Positions 32,990-41,191 of a stretch of 64,000 bases of DNA are shown piece after piece. How positions within the stretch are numbered: the stretch's first letter is position 1; each line of letters begins with the position of its first letter. A program made the position numbers and the translations under genes. The notes beneath the pieces are model-generated. The model saw only the letters and a list, made by a program, of their open reading frames with translations, made no database searches and was not told the DNA's origin. The DNA is from Sphingopyxis sp. YR583 (GTDB lineage: Bacteria > Pseudomonadota > Alphaproteobacteria > Sphingomonadales > Sphingomonadaceae), in the NCBI RefSeq assembly GCF_900108295.1, contig NZ_FNWK01000001.1:1240001-1304000 (forward strand), written 5' to 3'.

Positions 32990-33562
32990 ATGATCTTGGC
33001 CGAGAATGAAAATCCGCCTCCCGCCGACTGGGCGCAGCAATTGCTCGCATTCTGGTTCGATGCGCACGACATGGATGACTGGTATGGCGGCGGCGCTGAA
33101 TTCGACGACGCAGTCCGTGCGTTGGCGGAAGGATGGTATGAGGCGCTGCGATCGCAGCCGGCCGAGGCATTCCTGACCGACCCCGACACCGCGCTTGCTG
33201 CGACGATCCTGTTCGATCAGGTGCCGCGCAACATCTATCGCGGCCACGCCGACGCCTTTGCGACCGACGATCTGGCGCGCGCGATCGCGCACGGCATCGT
33301 CGCGCACGGCTGGCACGAAAACTGGTCCGACGCACGGCGCCAGTTCGCCTGTCTGCCCTTCCAGCACAGCGAAAATATGGACGACCAGCGCGAATCGCTA
33401 CGCCTTTTCGCGCAATTCGACGATCCGATGTTCCAGGATTATGCCCGGAAGCATTTCGACGTCGTCGATCGCTTCGGCCGCTTTCCGCATCGCAACGAAG
33501 CGCTGGGCCGTGCAACGCGGCCCGATGAGGAAGCTGCGATAGAAGAGGGCAAGAATTGGTGA
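32990..33562 (+). CDS. DUF924 family protein
   Basis: A 190-residue helical protein matching DUF924: LLAFWFDAHDMDDWYGGG, then ILFDQVPRNIYRGHADAF and the C-terminal DVVDRFGRFPHRNEALGR. The family resembles tetratricopeptide-like helical folds and has no known reaction. It precedes a flavin-type oxidase-like gene by 28 bp and may be co-transcribed. Confidence 0.88.
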   Translation: MILAENENPPPADWAQQLLAFWFDAHDMDDWYGGGAEFDDAVRALAEGWYEALRSQPAEAFLTDPDTALAATILFDQVPRNIYRGHADAFATDDLARAIAHGIVAHGWHENWSDARRQFACLPFQHSENMDDQRESLRLFAQFDDPMFQDYARKHFDVVDRFGRFPHRNEALGRATRPDEEAAIEEGKNW

Positions 33563-33590
33563 TAGGCACCGCGCGATACGGAGGACAGCC

Positions 33591-34154
33591 ATGGCCGAAT
33601 TCACCGAAACGCTGAACGACAAGCATATCGCGTTCATCGAGAAGCAGCCGGTCTATTTCACCGCAACCGCCGCCGCCGATGCGCGGATCAACCTGTCCCC
33701 CAAGGGTTATACCGACAGCTTCAAGATTCTGTCCGATACGCAGGTCGCCTATCTCGATCTCGGCGGATCGGGCAACGAAACTCACGCGCATCTCGCCGCG
33801 GACGGGCGCATCACGATCATGTTCTGCGCCTTTGACCGCACCGCGCTGATCCTGCGTATCTATGGCCGCGGCCGTCCCGTGCTGCCGCAGGATGCCGAAT
33901 GGGACGGGCTCGCCGCCAATTTCACGCTGATCCCGGGCACGCGCCAGATATTCGTGATCGACATCGAGAGCGTGCAGACGAGCTGCGGCTGGGGCGTCCC
34001 GATGATGGAACTCCAGCACGAACGCGACACGCTGCAGAAATATCACCGCCAGGCCGACCGCGACCTGTGGGTCGAAAAATTCAAGGGCCGCACGAAAAGC
34101 ATCGACGGCCTGCCAACGCGCCCGACCGACCGCTTCATCGCGGGCGACGCCTGA
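33591..34154 (+). CDS. Pyridoxamine 5'-phosphate oxidase-family protein
   Basis: A 187-residue split-barrel flavoprotein-like protein. The N-terminus KHIAFIEKQPVYFTATAAAD followed by INLSPKGYTDSFKIL is the pattern of the PNPOx-like/HugZ split-barrel superfamily, which binds FMN, heme or F420. It is not PdxH itself (the substrate residues differ). Role unknown. Its stop overlaps the next gene's start (TGATG), indicating coupling. Confidence 0.85.
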   Translation: MAEFTETLNDKHIAFIEKQPVYFTATAAADARINLSPKGYTDSFKILSDTQVAYLDLGGSGNETHAHLAADGRITIMFCAFDRTALILRIYGRGRPVLPQDAEWDGLAANFTLIPGTRQIFVIDIESVQTSCGWGVPMMELQHERDTLQKYHRQADRDLWVEKFKGRTKSIDGLPTRPTDRFIAGDA

Positions 34155-34384
34155 TGCCATTGGTCGAACTGACACGCCTTCCTAATGGCGCCGAGGCCGA
34201 GCTGTTGCGCGGCCGCCTCGAAAGCGCGGGCGTTCATGCGGTCTGCTTCGACGCGGGCATGAATATCGCCGAAAGCGTGGGATTGCTCATTCCCGTCCGC
34301 ATCATGGTGCTCGACGAGGATCTGGCCGAGGCGCAGGCCCTGATTGTCGAATTCGAAGCTGGCGGGAACGGAAACGCGGCCTGA
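34154..34384 (+). CDS. DUF2007 small signal-transducing-like protein
   Basis: A 76-residue protein with the DUF2007 pattern: VELTRLPNGAEAELLRGRLE then GVHAVCFDAG. The fold is a PII-like/ferredoxin-like alpha-beta unit whose role is unknown. It overlaps the previous gene by one base and precedes the endonuclease-family gene by 18 bp, consistent with one transcript. Confidence 0.75.
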   Translation: MPLVELTRLPNGAEAELLRGRLESAGVHAVCFDAGMNIAESVGLLIPVRIMVLDEDLAEAQALIVEFEAGGNGNAA

Positions 34385-34402
34385 GCGCTTGAAAAGCACG
34401 TT

Positions 34403-35110
34403 ATGATCAAGGTCGCCAGTTACAATATCCGCAAGGGCATCGGGCTCGACCGGCGCCGTGACCCCGGGCGGGTGCTGTCGGTGCTGCGCGAAGTCGACGC
34501 CGATATTGTCGCACTGCAGGAGGCCGACCGCCGCTTCGGCACGCGGGCAAGCGCGATCCCGCCGCACATGTTCGAAGAGCATAGCGACTATGTGCCCGTC
34601 GACCTGCTCAGCGGGCGCCCCTATGCGATCGGCTGGCACGGCAATGCGCTACTCGTGCGCAAGGGTGCCGAGGTCGAGGAAAGCCACGCGCTCCATTTGC
34701 CGACGCTCGAACCCCGCGGCGCGGTCGCGGCAACGATCCGTATCGGCGACACGCGTCTCCGCGTCGTGGGCATGCATCTCGACATTTCGGGGCTACGCCG
34801 CCGCCAGCAGGCGCGCGCTATTCTCCATCATGTGTCCGAAGGCGAGGACCTGCCGACGATCCTGATGGGCGACTGCAACGAATGGCGGGCAACGGGCGGC
34901 TGCCTCGCCGATTTCGGCGCGCAGCACCGGCTCGTCGACACCGGACACAGTTTTCACAGCCGCCGCCCGGTCGCCAAGCTCGACCGCATCTTTGCGACCC
35001 CCGACCTCGAACCGGTCGACGCCGGGGTTCACCGCAGCGCGCTTGCGGCACGCGCATCGGACCATCTCCCGATCTGGGCCCGGTTCAAGGCGGCCCGCGA
35101 TCCTGCCTAA
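34403..35110 (+). CDS. Endonuclease/exonuclease/phosphatase-family protein
   Basis: A 235-residue EEP-superfamily hydrolase. Conserved residues appear in order: KVASYNIRKGIG (Asn), DIVALQEADR (catalytic Glu), LRVVGMHLDISG (His), TILMGDCNEW (Asp/Asn) and ASDHLPIWARF (the final Asp-His). Substrate not readable; phosphodiesters of DNA, lipids or inositol phosphates are all possible for the family. A TGCCTAAAATTTAGGCA palindrome covers its stop codon. Confidence 0.9.
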   Translation: MIKVASYNIRKGIGLDRRRDPGRVLSVLREVDADIVALQEADRRFGTRASAIPPHMFEEHSDYVPVDLLSGRPYAIGWHGNALLVRKGAEVEESHALHLPTLEPRGAVAATIRIGDTRLRVVGMHLDISGLRRRQQARAILHHVSEGEDLPTILMGDCNEWRATGGCLADFGAQHRLVDTGHSFHSRRPVAKLDRIFATPDLEPVDAGVHRSALAARASDHLPIWARFKAARDPA

Positions 35111-35120
35111 AATTTAGGCA
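35104..35120. promoter_or_regulatory. 17-bp palindrome, candidate NtrC enhancer of glnK-amtB
   Basis: TGCCTAAAATTTAGGCA (8-bp arms, one central base) fits the TGC-N11-GCA layout of NtrC sites. It lies about 105 bp upstream of the sigma-54 -24 box of glnK, the usual enhancer distance. Confidence 0.55.
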
Positions 35121-35142
35121 AAGGCCTGCCTCACCTGCTTAG

Positions 35143-35604
<462 letters not shown>

Positions 35605-35621
35605 TGACGAAGGGGGAAAAT

Positions 35622-36959
35622 ATGACGTTCGCAAACAAATTTGCGGCCGGCGCCGGGGCCGTTGGCCTTTCGCTGTTCGCCGCGCTGCCCGCCTGGGCGC
35701 AGGAAGCCGCCGCCGCGGCCCCCGAAGCCGTCGTCGACAAGGGCGATACCGCCTGGATGATGACCTCGACCGTCCTCGTGCTGCTGATGATCCTGCCGGG
35801 CCTCGCGCTCTTCTACGGCGGCCTCACGCGCACCAAGAACATGCTGTCGACGATGACGCAGATCGGCGCTGCCGCCTGTCTCGCGATGCTGATCTGGGTG
35901 ATCTACGGCTATGGTCTCGCTTTCGGTCCCGAAGGCAACGCCTTCATCGCGTGGGGCAAATTCTTCCTCGCCGGCGTCACGCCCGACAGTCTCGCCGACA
36001 CGTTCAGCGACGGCTTCAAGCTGCCCGAATATGTGTTCATCAGCTTCCAGATGACCTTTGCCGCGATCACCCTCGCGCTCGTCCTCGGCTCGGTCGTTGA
36101 GCGCATGAAGTTCGCGGCGGTGATGGTGTTCGGCGCTGTCTGGCTGACCATCGTCTATTTCCCGATCGCGCACATGGTGTGGGCGGCCGGCGGCCTCTTC
36201 TTCGAAATGGGCGCGCTCGATTTCGCCGGCGGTACCGTCGTCCACATCAACGCAGGCGTCTCGGCGCTCGTTGCGGCGATGATCCTGGGCAAGCGCATCG
36301 GGTACCAGAAGGAAATCATGGCGCCGCACTCGCTGACCCTCACCATGGTCGGCACCGGCATGCTGTGGGTGGGCTGGTTCGGCTTCAACGCCGGCTCGGC
36401 GCTCGAAGCCAATGGCTCGGCCGCGCTCGCGATGATCAATACGCTCGTCGCCACCGCGTCCGCCGGCCTGTTCTGGATGCTCGCCGAAAAGCTCGCAGGC
36501 CACAAGCCTTCGGCGCTCGGCTTCTGTTCGGGCATCATCGCCGGCCTCGTCGCGGTGACTCCCGCTGCGGGCAATTCGGGACCGTTCGGTGCCATCGTCC
36601 TCGGCGCGGTTGCATCGCTGATCGCTTTCTACGCGGTGACCGTCCTCAAGCCCAAGCTCGGCTATGACGACTCGCTCGACGCCTTCGGCATCCACGGCGT
36701 CGGCGGCATCGTCGGCGCGATCGGCACCGGCATCGTCTATGCCCCCAGCCTCGGCGGCCCCGGCCCCGAAGACTTCGCCATGGGTCCGCAGCTCGTGACC
36801 CAGATCTCGGCCGTCGCCGCGACGATTGTCTGGGCCAGCATCGGCACCGTGATCGCCATCTATGTCGCCAAGCTCCTCACCGGCCTCCGCGTTTCGGAAG
36901 AGGTCGAACGCGAAGGCCTCGACCTCGGCGAGCATGGCGAGCGCGCCTACAACTACTGA
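35622..36959 (+). CDS. amtB: Ammonium transporter
   Basis: A 445-residue Amt/Rh-family ammonium channel. It has a signal-sequence-like N-terminus (GLSLFAALPAWA) and about eleven hydrophobic helices. Conserved pore features are visible: WMMTSTVLVLLMILPGLALFYGGL, AGGTVVHINAG (pore His region) and DDSLDAFGIHGVGGIVGAIGTG (second pore His). ATG 35622 has AAGGGGGA 5 nt before it, better than ATG 35604 which overlaps the glnK stop. GlnK probably closes this channel when nitrogen is plentiful. Confidence 0.95.
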   Translation: MTFANKFAAGAGAVGLSLFAALPAWAQEAAAAAPEAVVDKGDTAWMMTSTVLVLLMILPGLALFYGGLTRTKNMLSTMTQIGAAACLAMLIWVIYGYGLAFGPEGNAFIAWGKFFLAGVTPDSLADTFSDGFKLPEYVFISFQMTFAAITLALVLGSVVERMKFAAVMVFGAVWLTIVYFPIAHMVWAAGGLFFEMGALDFAGGTVVHINAGVSALVAAMILGKRIGYQKEIMAPHSLTLTMVGTGMLWVGWFGFNAGSALEANGSAALAMINTLVATASAGLFWMLAEKLAGHKPSALGFCSGIIAGLVAVTPAAGNSGPFGAIVLGAVASLIAFYAVTVLKPKLGYDDSLDAFGIHGVGGIVGAIGTGIVYAPSLGGPGPEDFAMGPQLVTQISAVAATIVWASIGTVIAIYVAKLLTGLRVSEEVEREGLDLGEHGERAYNY

Positions 36960-37049
36960 TCAACGAGACAGGATACCCGCCGCCGTTCGCTCTCTCTCCT
37001 TTCAAACGGCGACGGCGGGATCCTACCGAGGTTCCTCCTGCGAACCACT

Positions 37050-37077
37050 GGCCGGGGCTTGTCCCCGGCCTTTTTTT
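37050..37077 (+). terminator. Intrinsic terminator of amtB
   Basis: GGCCGGGG and CCCCGGCC arms with a 5-nt loop, followed by seven T, about 90 bp after the amtB stop codon. Confidence 0.88.
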
Positions 37078-37187
37078 GTTTGTGACCACACAGCCACGGG
37101 CCCGGCGCTCATCCCCGGCTTTTCTTAAAATTTCGGCGGTAACGGCTACGCGCGCCGCCTCCGTAAGGCCGCTTTTTACGCCCTGAA

Positions 37188-37212
37188 ATGCTGCACAAAT
37201 TTTGTGCAGCAT
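37188..37212. promoter_or_regulatory. NtrC-like 25-bp palindrome
   Basis: A perfect inverted repeat with 12-bp arms and one central base; its core TGCACAAATTTTGTGCA contains GCAC-N7-GTGC, the NtrC consensus. It lies between the amtB terminator and the candidate sRNA and shares its layout with the site at 35104. Confidence 0.65.
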
Positions 37213-37255
37213 TGCCGCAATTTTGCCCTTTCCAACATGACATTAATATGGCATT

Positions 37256-37329
37256 CATTGCGTCAACAGTTTCAGGAGGGGAGAGCCTGAAAGGCTGGGC
37301 CGGGACGCAAGTCCCGGCCCTCTTTTTTT
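37256..37329 (+). ncRNA. Candidate nitrogen-regulated small RNA
   Basis: About 74 nt. Upstream, a -10-like TAATAT (37244-37249) sits with a TTTGCC -35-like element 16 nt before it and the NtrC-like palindrome further up. Within it, TTTCAGG (37270-37276) and CCTGAAA (37286-37292) form a perfect stem whose loop is AGGGGAGAG. A strong intrinsic terminator (GGGCCGGGAC / GTCCCGGCCC, loop GCAA, then TCTTTTTTT, 37297-37329) ends it. No credible coding frame. The start point is inferred; the terminator and stem are directly visible. A sigma-54-like TGGCATTCATTGC is two bases too short. Confidence 0.5.
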
Positions 37330-37671
37330 GTGCGCAACACAGATACCGCAGAAAAACGACGGTTTTCCGCGACTTGTGCACGTCTGGCGCAGCATCGAAA
37401 AGGCACGCCCGCTGTCGCCACCCTGCAAAATCGAATCGCTGTCGACGAGTCTGTCTTCGGCTTCCAAGGGCATAGACCGATCGGCCGATTTCGACGTCGG
37501 CACGGCTCCAATGCGACACCATTTTGCCGCATTTACCCAGCCGATAAGGTGCGTGCCGCCATAGGCGAGCAACGGCTTCGGTGCGGCCGGCAGCCGTTCC
37601 CGATCTCCGCGTCGGCCACGCCGGGTTGGCAAGGACGGAGCATTTTGCGCCCGGATTCGACCGGCTTGACT
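37330..37671. other. Non-coding gap before the GMC oxidoreductase gene
   Basis: About 340 bp. Several frames are open on both strands but none shows a ribosome site, conserved family pattern or believable composition. No terminator for the convergent GMC gene is obvious. I see nothing else here. Confidence 0.5.
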
Positions 37672-39261
37672 TTAGCCCGCCAGAGCCGCCTTCACGAAAT
37701 CCGCCGCGCGCTCGCCGATCATGATGCTCGGCGCGTTGGTGTTGCCCGACACCAGCCGCGGCATGACGCTCGCATCGGCAACCCACAGCCCGTCTATGCC
37801 GCCCAGCCTCAGCGTCGGATCAACAACCGCATCGGCATCGCTTCCCATCCGGCACGTGCCGACGGGATGATAGACGGTATCGGCGCGGGCGCGGATCAAC
37901 GCATCGAGCGCCCCATCATCGTCGATATTCACCGGATGCCGGTCGACCCCGGCATAGTCCGAAAGCGGCGGCGCAGCAGCGATGCGATGCATCATCCGAA
38001 CGCCCGCACGCAGGGTCGCCATATCGCGCTCGTCGGTCAGGAAACCCGGGTCGATCACGGGCGCCGCCGCGGCATCGTCCGACGCCAGCCGAACCGTCCC
38101 GCGGCTTTCGGGCCGAAGCACACAGGCGTGGCACGAAAAGCCGTGGCCCTTCACCTTGGTGCGCCCGTGATCCTCCAGCATCGCGGGGACGAAATGATAC
38201 TGGATGTCGGGCGCGGGCAGGTCGGGGTGCGATTTCCAAAAGCCCCCCGCCTCGGCGAAACAGGTCGTCATGATCCCGGTACGCCGGGTGCGGTGCTCGA
38301 AAACCGCCTTCGCCATTCGCCATGTCCCGCCCAAGCTGTCACCGAACGGCTCGGTCGAGCGCGTCTCCCAGCTCGACACATAATCGATATGGTCCTGCAG
38401 ATTGTCGCCGACCCCGGCACGATCGAGCGCCACGTCGATCCCCTTGTCCTTCAGATGCGCGCCGGGCCCGATCCCGGACAGCATCAGTATCTGCGGACTG
38501 TTGAACGCACCCGCCGACAGGATCACGCCGCCCCGCGCGTGCAGCGTCTCGCGCCGTGAACCGCGACGGATCACCACGCCGGTCGCGCGCGCGTTTTCGA
38601 CGATGATCTTCTCGACCAGCGCATCGGTACGCACCGCAAAATTGCCATGCTCGCGCAGCGGTTCGACATAGGCGCGCGCCGCCGACCAACGCTCGCCGTC
38701 CTTCTGCGTCACCTGATAGAGGCCGAAACCCTCTTGGCTCGCCCCGTTGAAATCCGCCGTGCGCGGCAATTGCAGCGACGCCGCGCTTTCGATGAAGCGC
38801 CGGCTCGTCACATTGGGCCAGCGCTGGTCCATGACATTGAGCGGCCCCCCGGCGCCGTGAAATTCGTCGCCGCCGCGCTCGTTGCCCTCGCTGCGCTTGA
38901 AAAAGGGCAGCACGTCGGCATAGCTCCACCCCGTGGCGCCGAGCGCAGCCCATTGGTCGTAGTCGAAGGCATGGCCGCGGATATAAACCATCGCGTTGAT
39001 CGCGCTCGACCCGCCCAGCCCGCGCCCGCGCGGCTGGTATCCGGTACGGCCGTTCAGCCCCCTTTGCGGCACCGTCTCGTAACGATAGTTCGACGCGTCG
39101 GGGATGAAGGGCATGAAGCCCGGTGTCTTCACGCGCATGGTGTCGTTGCGCCCGCCCGCTTCGACGAGGCACACCGACCGCTTGCCATCCTCGGCAAGCC
39201 GCCCCGCCGCAGCGCTCCCCGCGCTGCCCCCGCCGATAACGATGATGTCGAACTGATCCAT
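37672..39261 (-). CDS. GMC-family FAD oxidoreductase (choline dehydrogenase-like)
   Basis: A 529-residue glucose-methanol-choline oxidoreductase. FAD-binding DIIVIGGGSAGSAAAGRLAE at the N-terminus, the first GMC signature GRGLGGSSAINAMVYIRG, the second signature near GAFNSPQILMLSGIGP, and the C-terminal active-site region VYHPVGTCRMG (His) and GNTNAPSIMIGERAADFV. It would oxidise an alcohol to an aldehyde or ketone; substrate unknown. Resembles choline/alcohol dehydrogenases without a signal peptide. Confidence 0.92.
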   Translation of the reverse strand: MDQFDIIVIGGGSAGSAAAGRLAEDGKRSVCLVEAGGRNDTMRVKTPGFMPFIPDASNYRYETVPQRGLNGRTGYQPRGRGLGGSSAINAMVYIRGHAFDYDQWAALGATGWSYADVLPFFKRSEGNERGGDEFHGAGGPLNVMDQRWPNVTSRRFIESAASLQLPRTADFNGASQEGFGLYQVTQKDGERWSAARAYVEPLREHGNFAVRTDALVEKIIVENARATGVVIRRGSRRETLHARGGVILSAGAFNSPQILMLSGIGPGAHLKDKGIDVALDRAGVGDNLQDHIDYVSSWETRSTEPFGDSLGGTWRMAKAVFEHRTRRTGIMTTCFAEAGGFWKSHPDLPAPDIQYHFVPAMLEDHGRTKVKGHGFSCHACVLRPESRGTVRLASDDAAAAPVIDPGFLTDERDMATLRAGVRMMHRIAAAPPLSDYAGVDRHPVNIDDDGALDALIRARADTVYHPVGTCRMGSDADAVVDPTLRLGGIDGLWVADASVMPRLVSGNTNAPSIMIGERAADFVKAALAG

Positions 39262-39356
39262 GTTTGCGACTCTCCCTCGCGCCGCCTGCTGGCGGTCACC
39301 CGGATGCTTACATGAATGTCATTAGCGGGAGAGGCAAGCTGCTAGATCAGGCAGCT

Positions 39357-40271
39357 TCACTCCGCCGGTTCCTCCACCGGCCGCCCCGCCGCCCAGCGTT
39401 CCTTGATCATCGCACTTGTTTGGCGGCTGCCGTCGTGGCTCCAGCCGGGTTCGCGCCACATATAGTCGAGTTTGTGCTTCCACGGCGCGGCCCACACATC
39501 TTTCGCGATCCCGACCCATTCATGGACCGCGGCCCACAATATGTTGAAGCTGCCTAGCTGCTTGACGATGCCATAGCGCACCGGCTCGTCGTCGCGTTCG
39601 GGAACGAAACTGCCGAACATCTTGTCCCAGATGATGAAGACGCCGGCATAATTGGCATCGAGATAGCGCGGGTTCACGCCATGATGGACGCGGTGGTGCG
39701 ACGGGGTGTTCATCACCGCCTCGAACCAGCGTGGCAGCCGCTTGATCGCTTCGGTATGGATCCAGAACTGGTAGATCAGGTTCAGCCCCGCGCAGAAAAA
39801 GACCATCGCGGGCGGAAAGCCGATCAGGAACAAGGGCAGGCGGAACAGGAAGGTCAGGCTGAAAAAGCCCGTCCATGTCTGCCGAAGCGCGGTCGACAGA
39901 TTATAATGCTGCGAGCTGTGATGGATGACATGGCTCGCCCAGAACCAGCGCACGCGGTGTGCGCTGCGATGAAAGGCATAATAAGCCAGATCGTCGAGGA
40001 AGAAGCAGAGTATCCACGCCCACCACCAGCTCTGGAATTCGATCCCGATGTCGAACAGGCGGTATTGGTACACCAACACCGACATGCCGACGACCGCCGC
40101 GCCAACGAGCGCGCCCGCGACCTGGCTGACCGTGCCGAGCATCAGCGAAGTCAGCGTATCGCGCGCCTCATAACGGCTTTTGTCGCGCCGCAGTGAAAAG
40201 ATCATCTCGGCGAGAAGCAACAGGATGAAGGCGGGAACGGCATAGGTTACCGGATCCGGCAGCTTATCCAC
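39357..40271 (-). CDS. Sterol desaturase/fatty acid hydroxylase-family protein
   Basis: A 304-residue membrane di-iron protein with the hydroxylase-type His boxes: FHRSAHRVRWFWASHVIHHSS...HYN and HRVHHGVNPRYLDANYAG. Several hydrophobic helices surround them. Members hydroxylate or desaturate lipids, carotenoids or sphingolipid-like chains; substrate unknown here. The start is GTG 40271, which overlaps the upstream gene by 8 bp; no better codon exists before the first membrane segment. Confidence 0.88.
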   Translation of the reverse strand: MDKLPDPVTYAVPAFILLLLAEMIFSLRRDKSRYEARDTLTSLMLGTVSQVAGALVGAAVVGMSVLVYQYRLFDIGIEFQSWWWAWILCFFLDDLAYYAFHRSAHRVRWFWASHVIHHSSQHYNLSTALRQTWTGFFSLTFLFRLPLFLIGFPPAMVFFCAGLNLIYQFWIHTEAIKRLPRWFEAVMNTPSHHRVHHGVNPRYLDANYAGVFIIWDKMFGSFVPERDDEPVRYGIVKQLGSFNILWAAVHEWVGIAKDVWAAPWKHKLDYMWREPGWSHDGSRQTSAMIKERWAAGRPVEEPAE

Positions 40272-40671
40272 GGTTGAACTCGCGCATTCGAGACGCCCAC
40301 ATCCCCGCATCCTTCCCCAATTGCAACGTCACCGCGCCGAATGTCCTCTCCGGCGTCGTCAATGTCAGGAAATCCTTGTCGAGCCGCCCGATGACGCTGG
40401 CGTCCACCGGCCGCGCAGCAAAGAAATTGCCATGCGCACGCACCAGCATCATCCGCCCCTCGGCATTGCGCACGAGCGCGGCGAATCCTGCGCGATCGCG
40501 CGCAACTTCGGTGCCGCGAAACCCCGCCTCGGCCTCTTCGGCCAGCCGGATCGCATGCTCGGCATCGGCAATCCGCGGATCGGCGCCGAGTCCGATCTTG
40601 CGGACCAGCCAGGCAACGAAAAGGACCGCGACCAGCGATGCACCCAGCTGGATCAGCTCGGCCTGATTCAT
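40264..40671 (-). CDS. Membrane-anchored hypothetical protein
   Basis: A 135-residue protein with one N-terminal hydrophobic segment (IQLGASLVAVLFVAWLVRKIG) followed by a soluble alpha/beta region (FAALVRNAEGRMMLVRAHGNFF). No family recognised. It overlaps the genes on both sides by 4-8 bp, making an operon of sulfur-transferase-like protein, this protein and the sterol-desaturase-like enzyme. Confidence 0.72.
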   Translation of the reverse strand: MNQAELIQLGASLVAVLFVAWLVRKIGLGADPRIADAEHAIRLAEEAEAGFRGTEVARDRAGFAALVRNAEGRMMLVRAHGNFFAARPVDASVIGRLDKDFLTLTTPERTFGAVTLQLGKDAGMWASRMREFNRG

Positions 40672-41102
40672 TTTTCCCCCGCGAGCGCATCCAGCATCGG
40701 CCGCAGCCCGGTCAGGTCATAACCCGCCTTTGCCGCGGCTTCGACAATGCCATCGACATCGTCGCCCGCGCGCGCGCGAGTCAGCGCCCAGAGGTGCGTC
40801 GAGCGCGTACCCGACCGGCAATAGGCGAGGATCGGCCCCGTTGCATCGGTCAGCAATTTATCCAGCGCGTCGATCTGCGCATGGCTGAAACCGGCATGAC
40901 CGATCGGGATTGCGGCGTAAGCAAGCCCTTCGGCCGCGGCGGCATGCGCAATATCGCCGCCCTGCGGCGCCGACGGCTCCTCGCCATCGGGGCGGTTGTT
41001 GATCAGCATCGCAAAGCCTGCGGCCTTCGCCTCCGCGACATCCTCGATGCTGATTTGCGGGGCGACGCTGAAGTCGGCGGACAGGGGTCTGAAATCGCTC
41101 AT
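40668..41102 (-). CDS. TIGR01244 (DUF442) sulfur-transferase/phosphatase-like protein
   Basis: A 144-residue protein of the TIGR01244 family with the Cys-x5-Arg active loop AYCRSGTRSTHLW, a dual-specificity-phosphatase/rhodanese-like fold. The family is often fused to or next to sulfide-oxidising beta-lactamase-fold proteins; neither is present here. FAMLINNRPDGEEPSAPQG is the typical N-terminal region. Overlaps the next gene by 4 bp. Confidence 0.85.
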   Translation of the reverse strand: MSDFRPLSADFSVAPQISIEDVAEAKAAGFAMLINNRPDGEEPSAPQGGDIAHAAAAEGLAYAAIPIGHAGFSHAQIDALDKLLTDATGPILAYCRSGTRSTHLWALTRARAGDDVDGIVEAAAKAGYDLTGLRPMLDALAGEK

Positions 41103-41191
41103 GGCGCCGATCTACTCCCGCCGGATAGTTGCTGACAAGCATGAAGGTGCCGGCTCGATGGGAACGTCTGCTTGGAGGGGGAAGCGGAGGA

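Noticed and set aside
37241-37275. Sigma-54 -24/-12 promoter for the candidate sRNA (TGGCATTCATTGC)
   Set aside because: Only eight bases separate the GG and GC, two short of the required ten; a sigma-70-like -10/-35 is more plausible.
37188-37475. Coding frame starting at the palindrome (MLHKFCAALPQFC...)
   Set aside because: It starts inside the palindrome, contains the terminator hairpin and has no ribosome site; composition is not coding-like.
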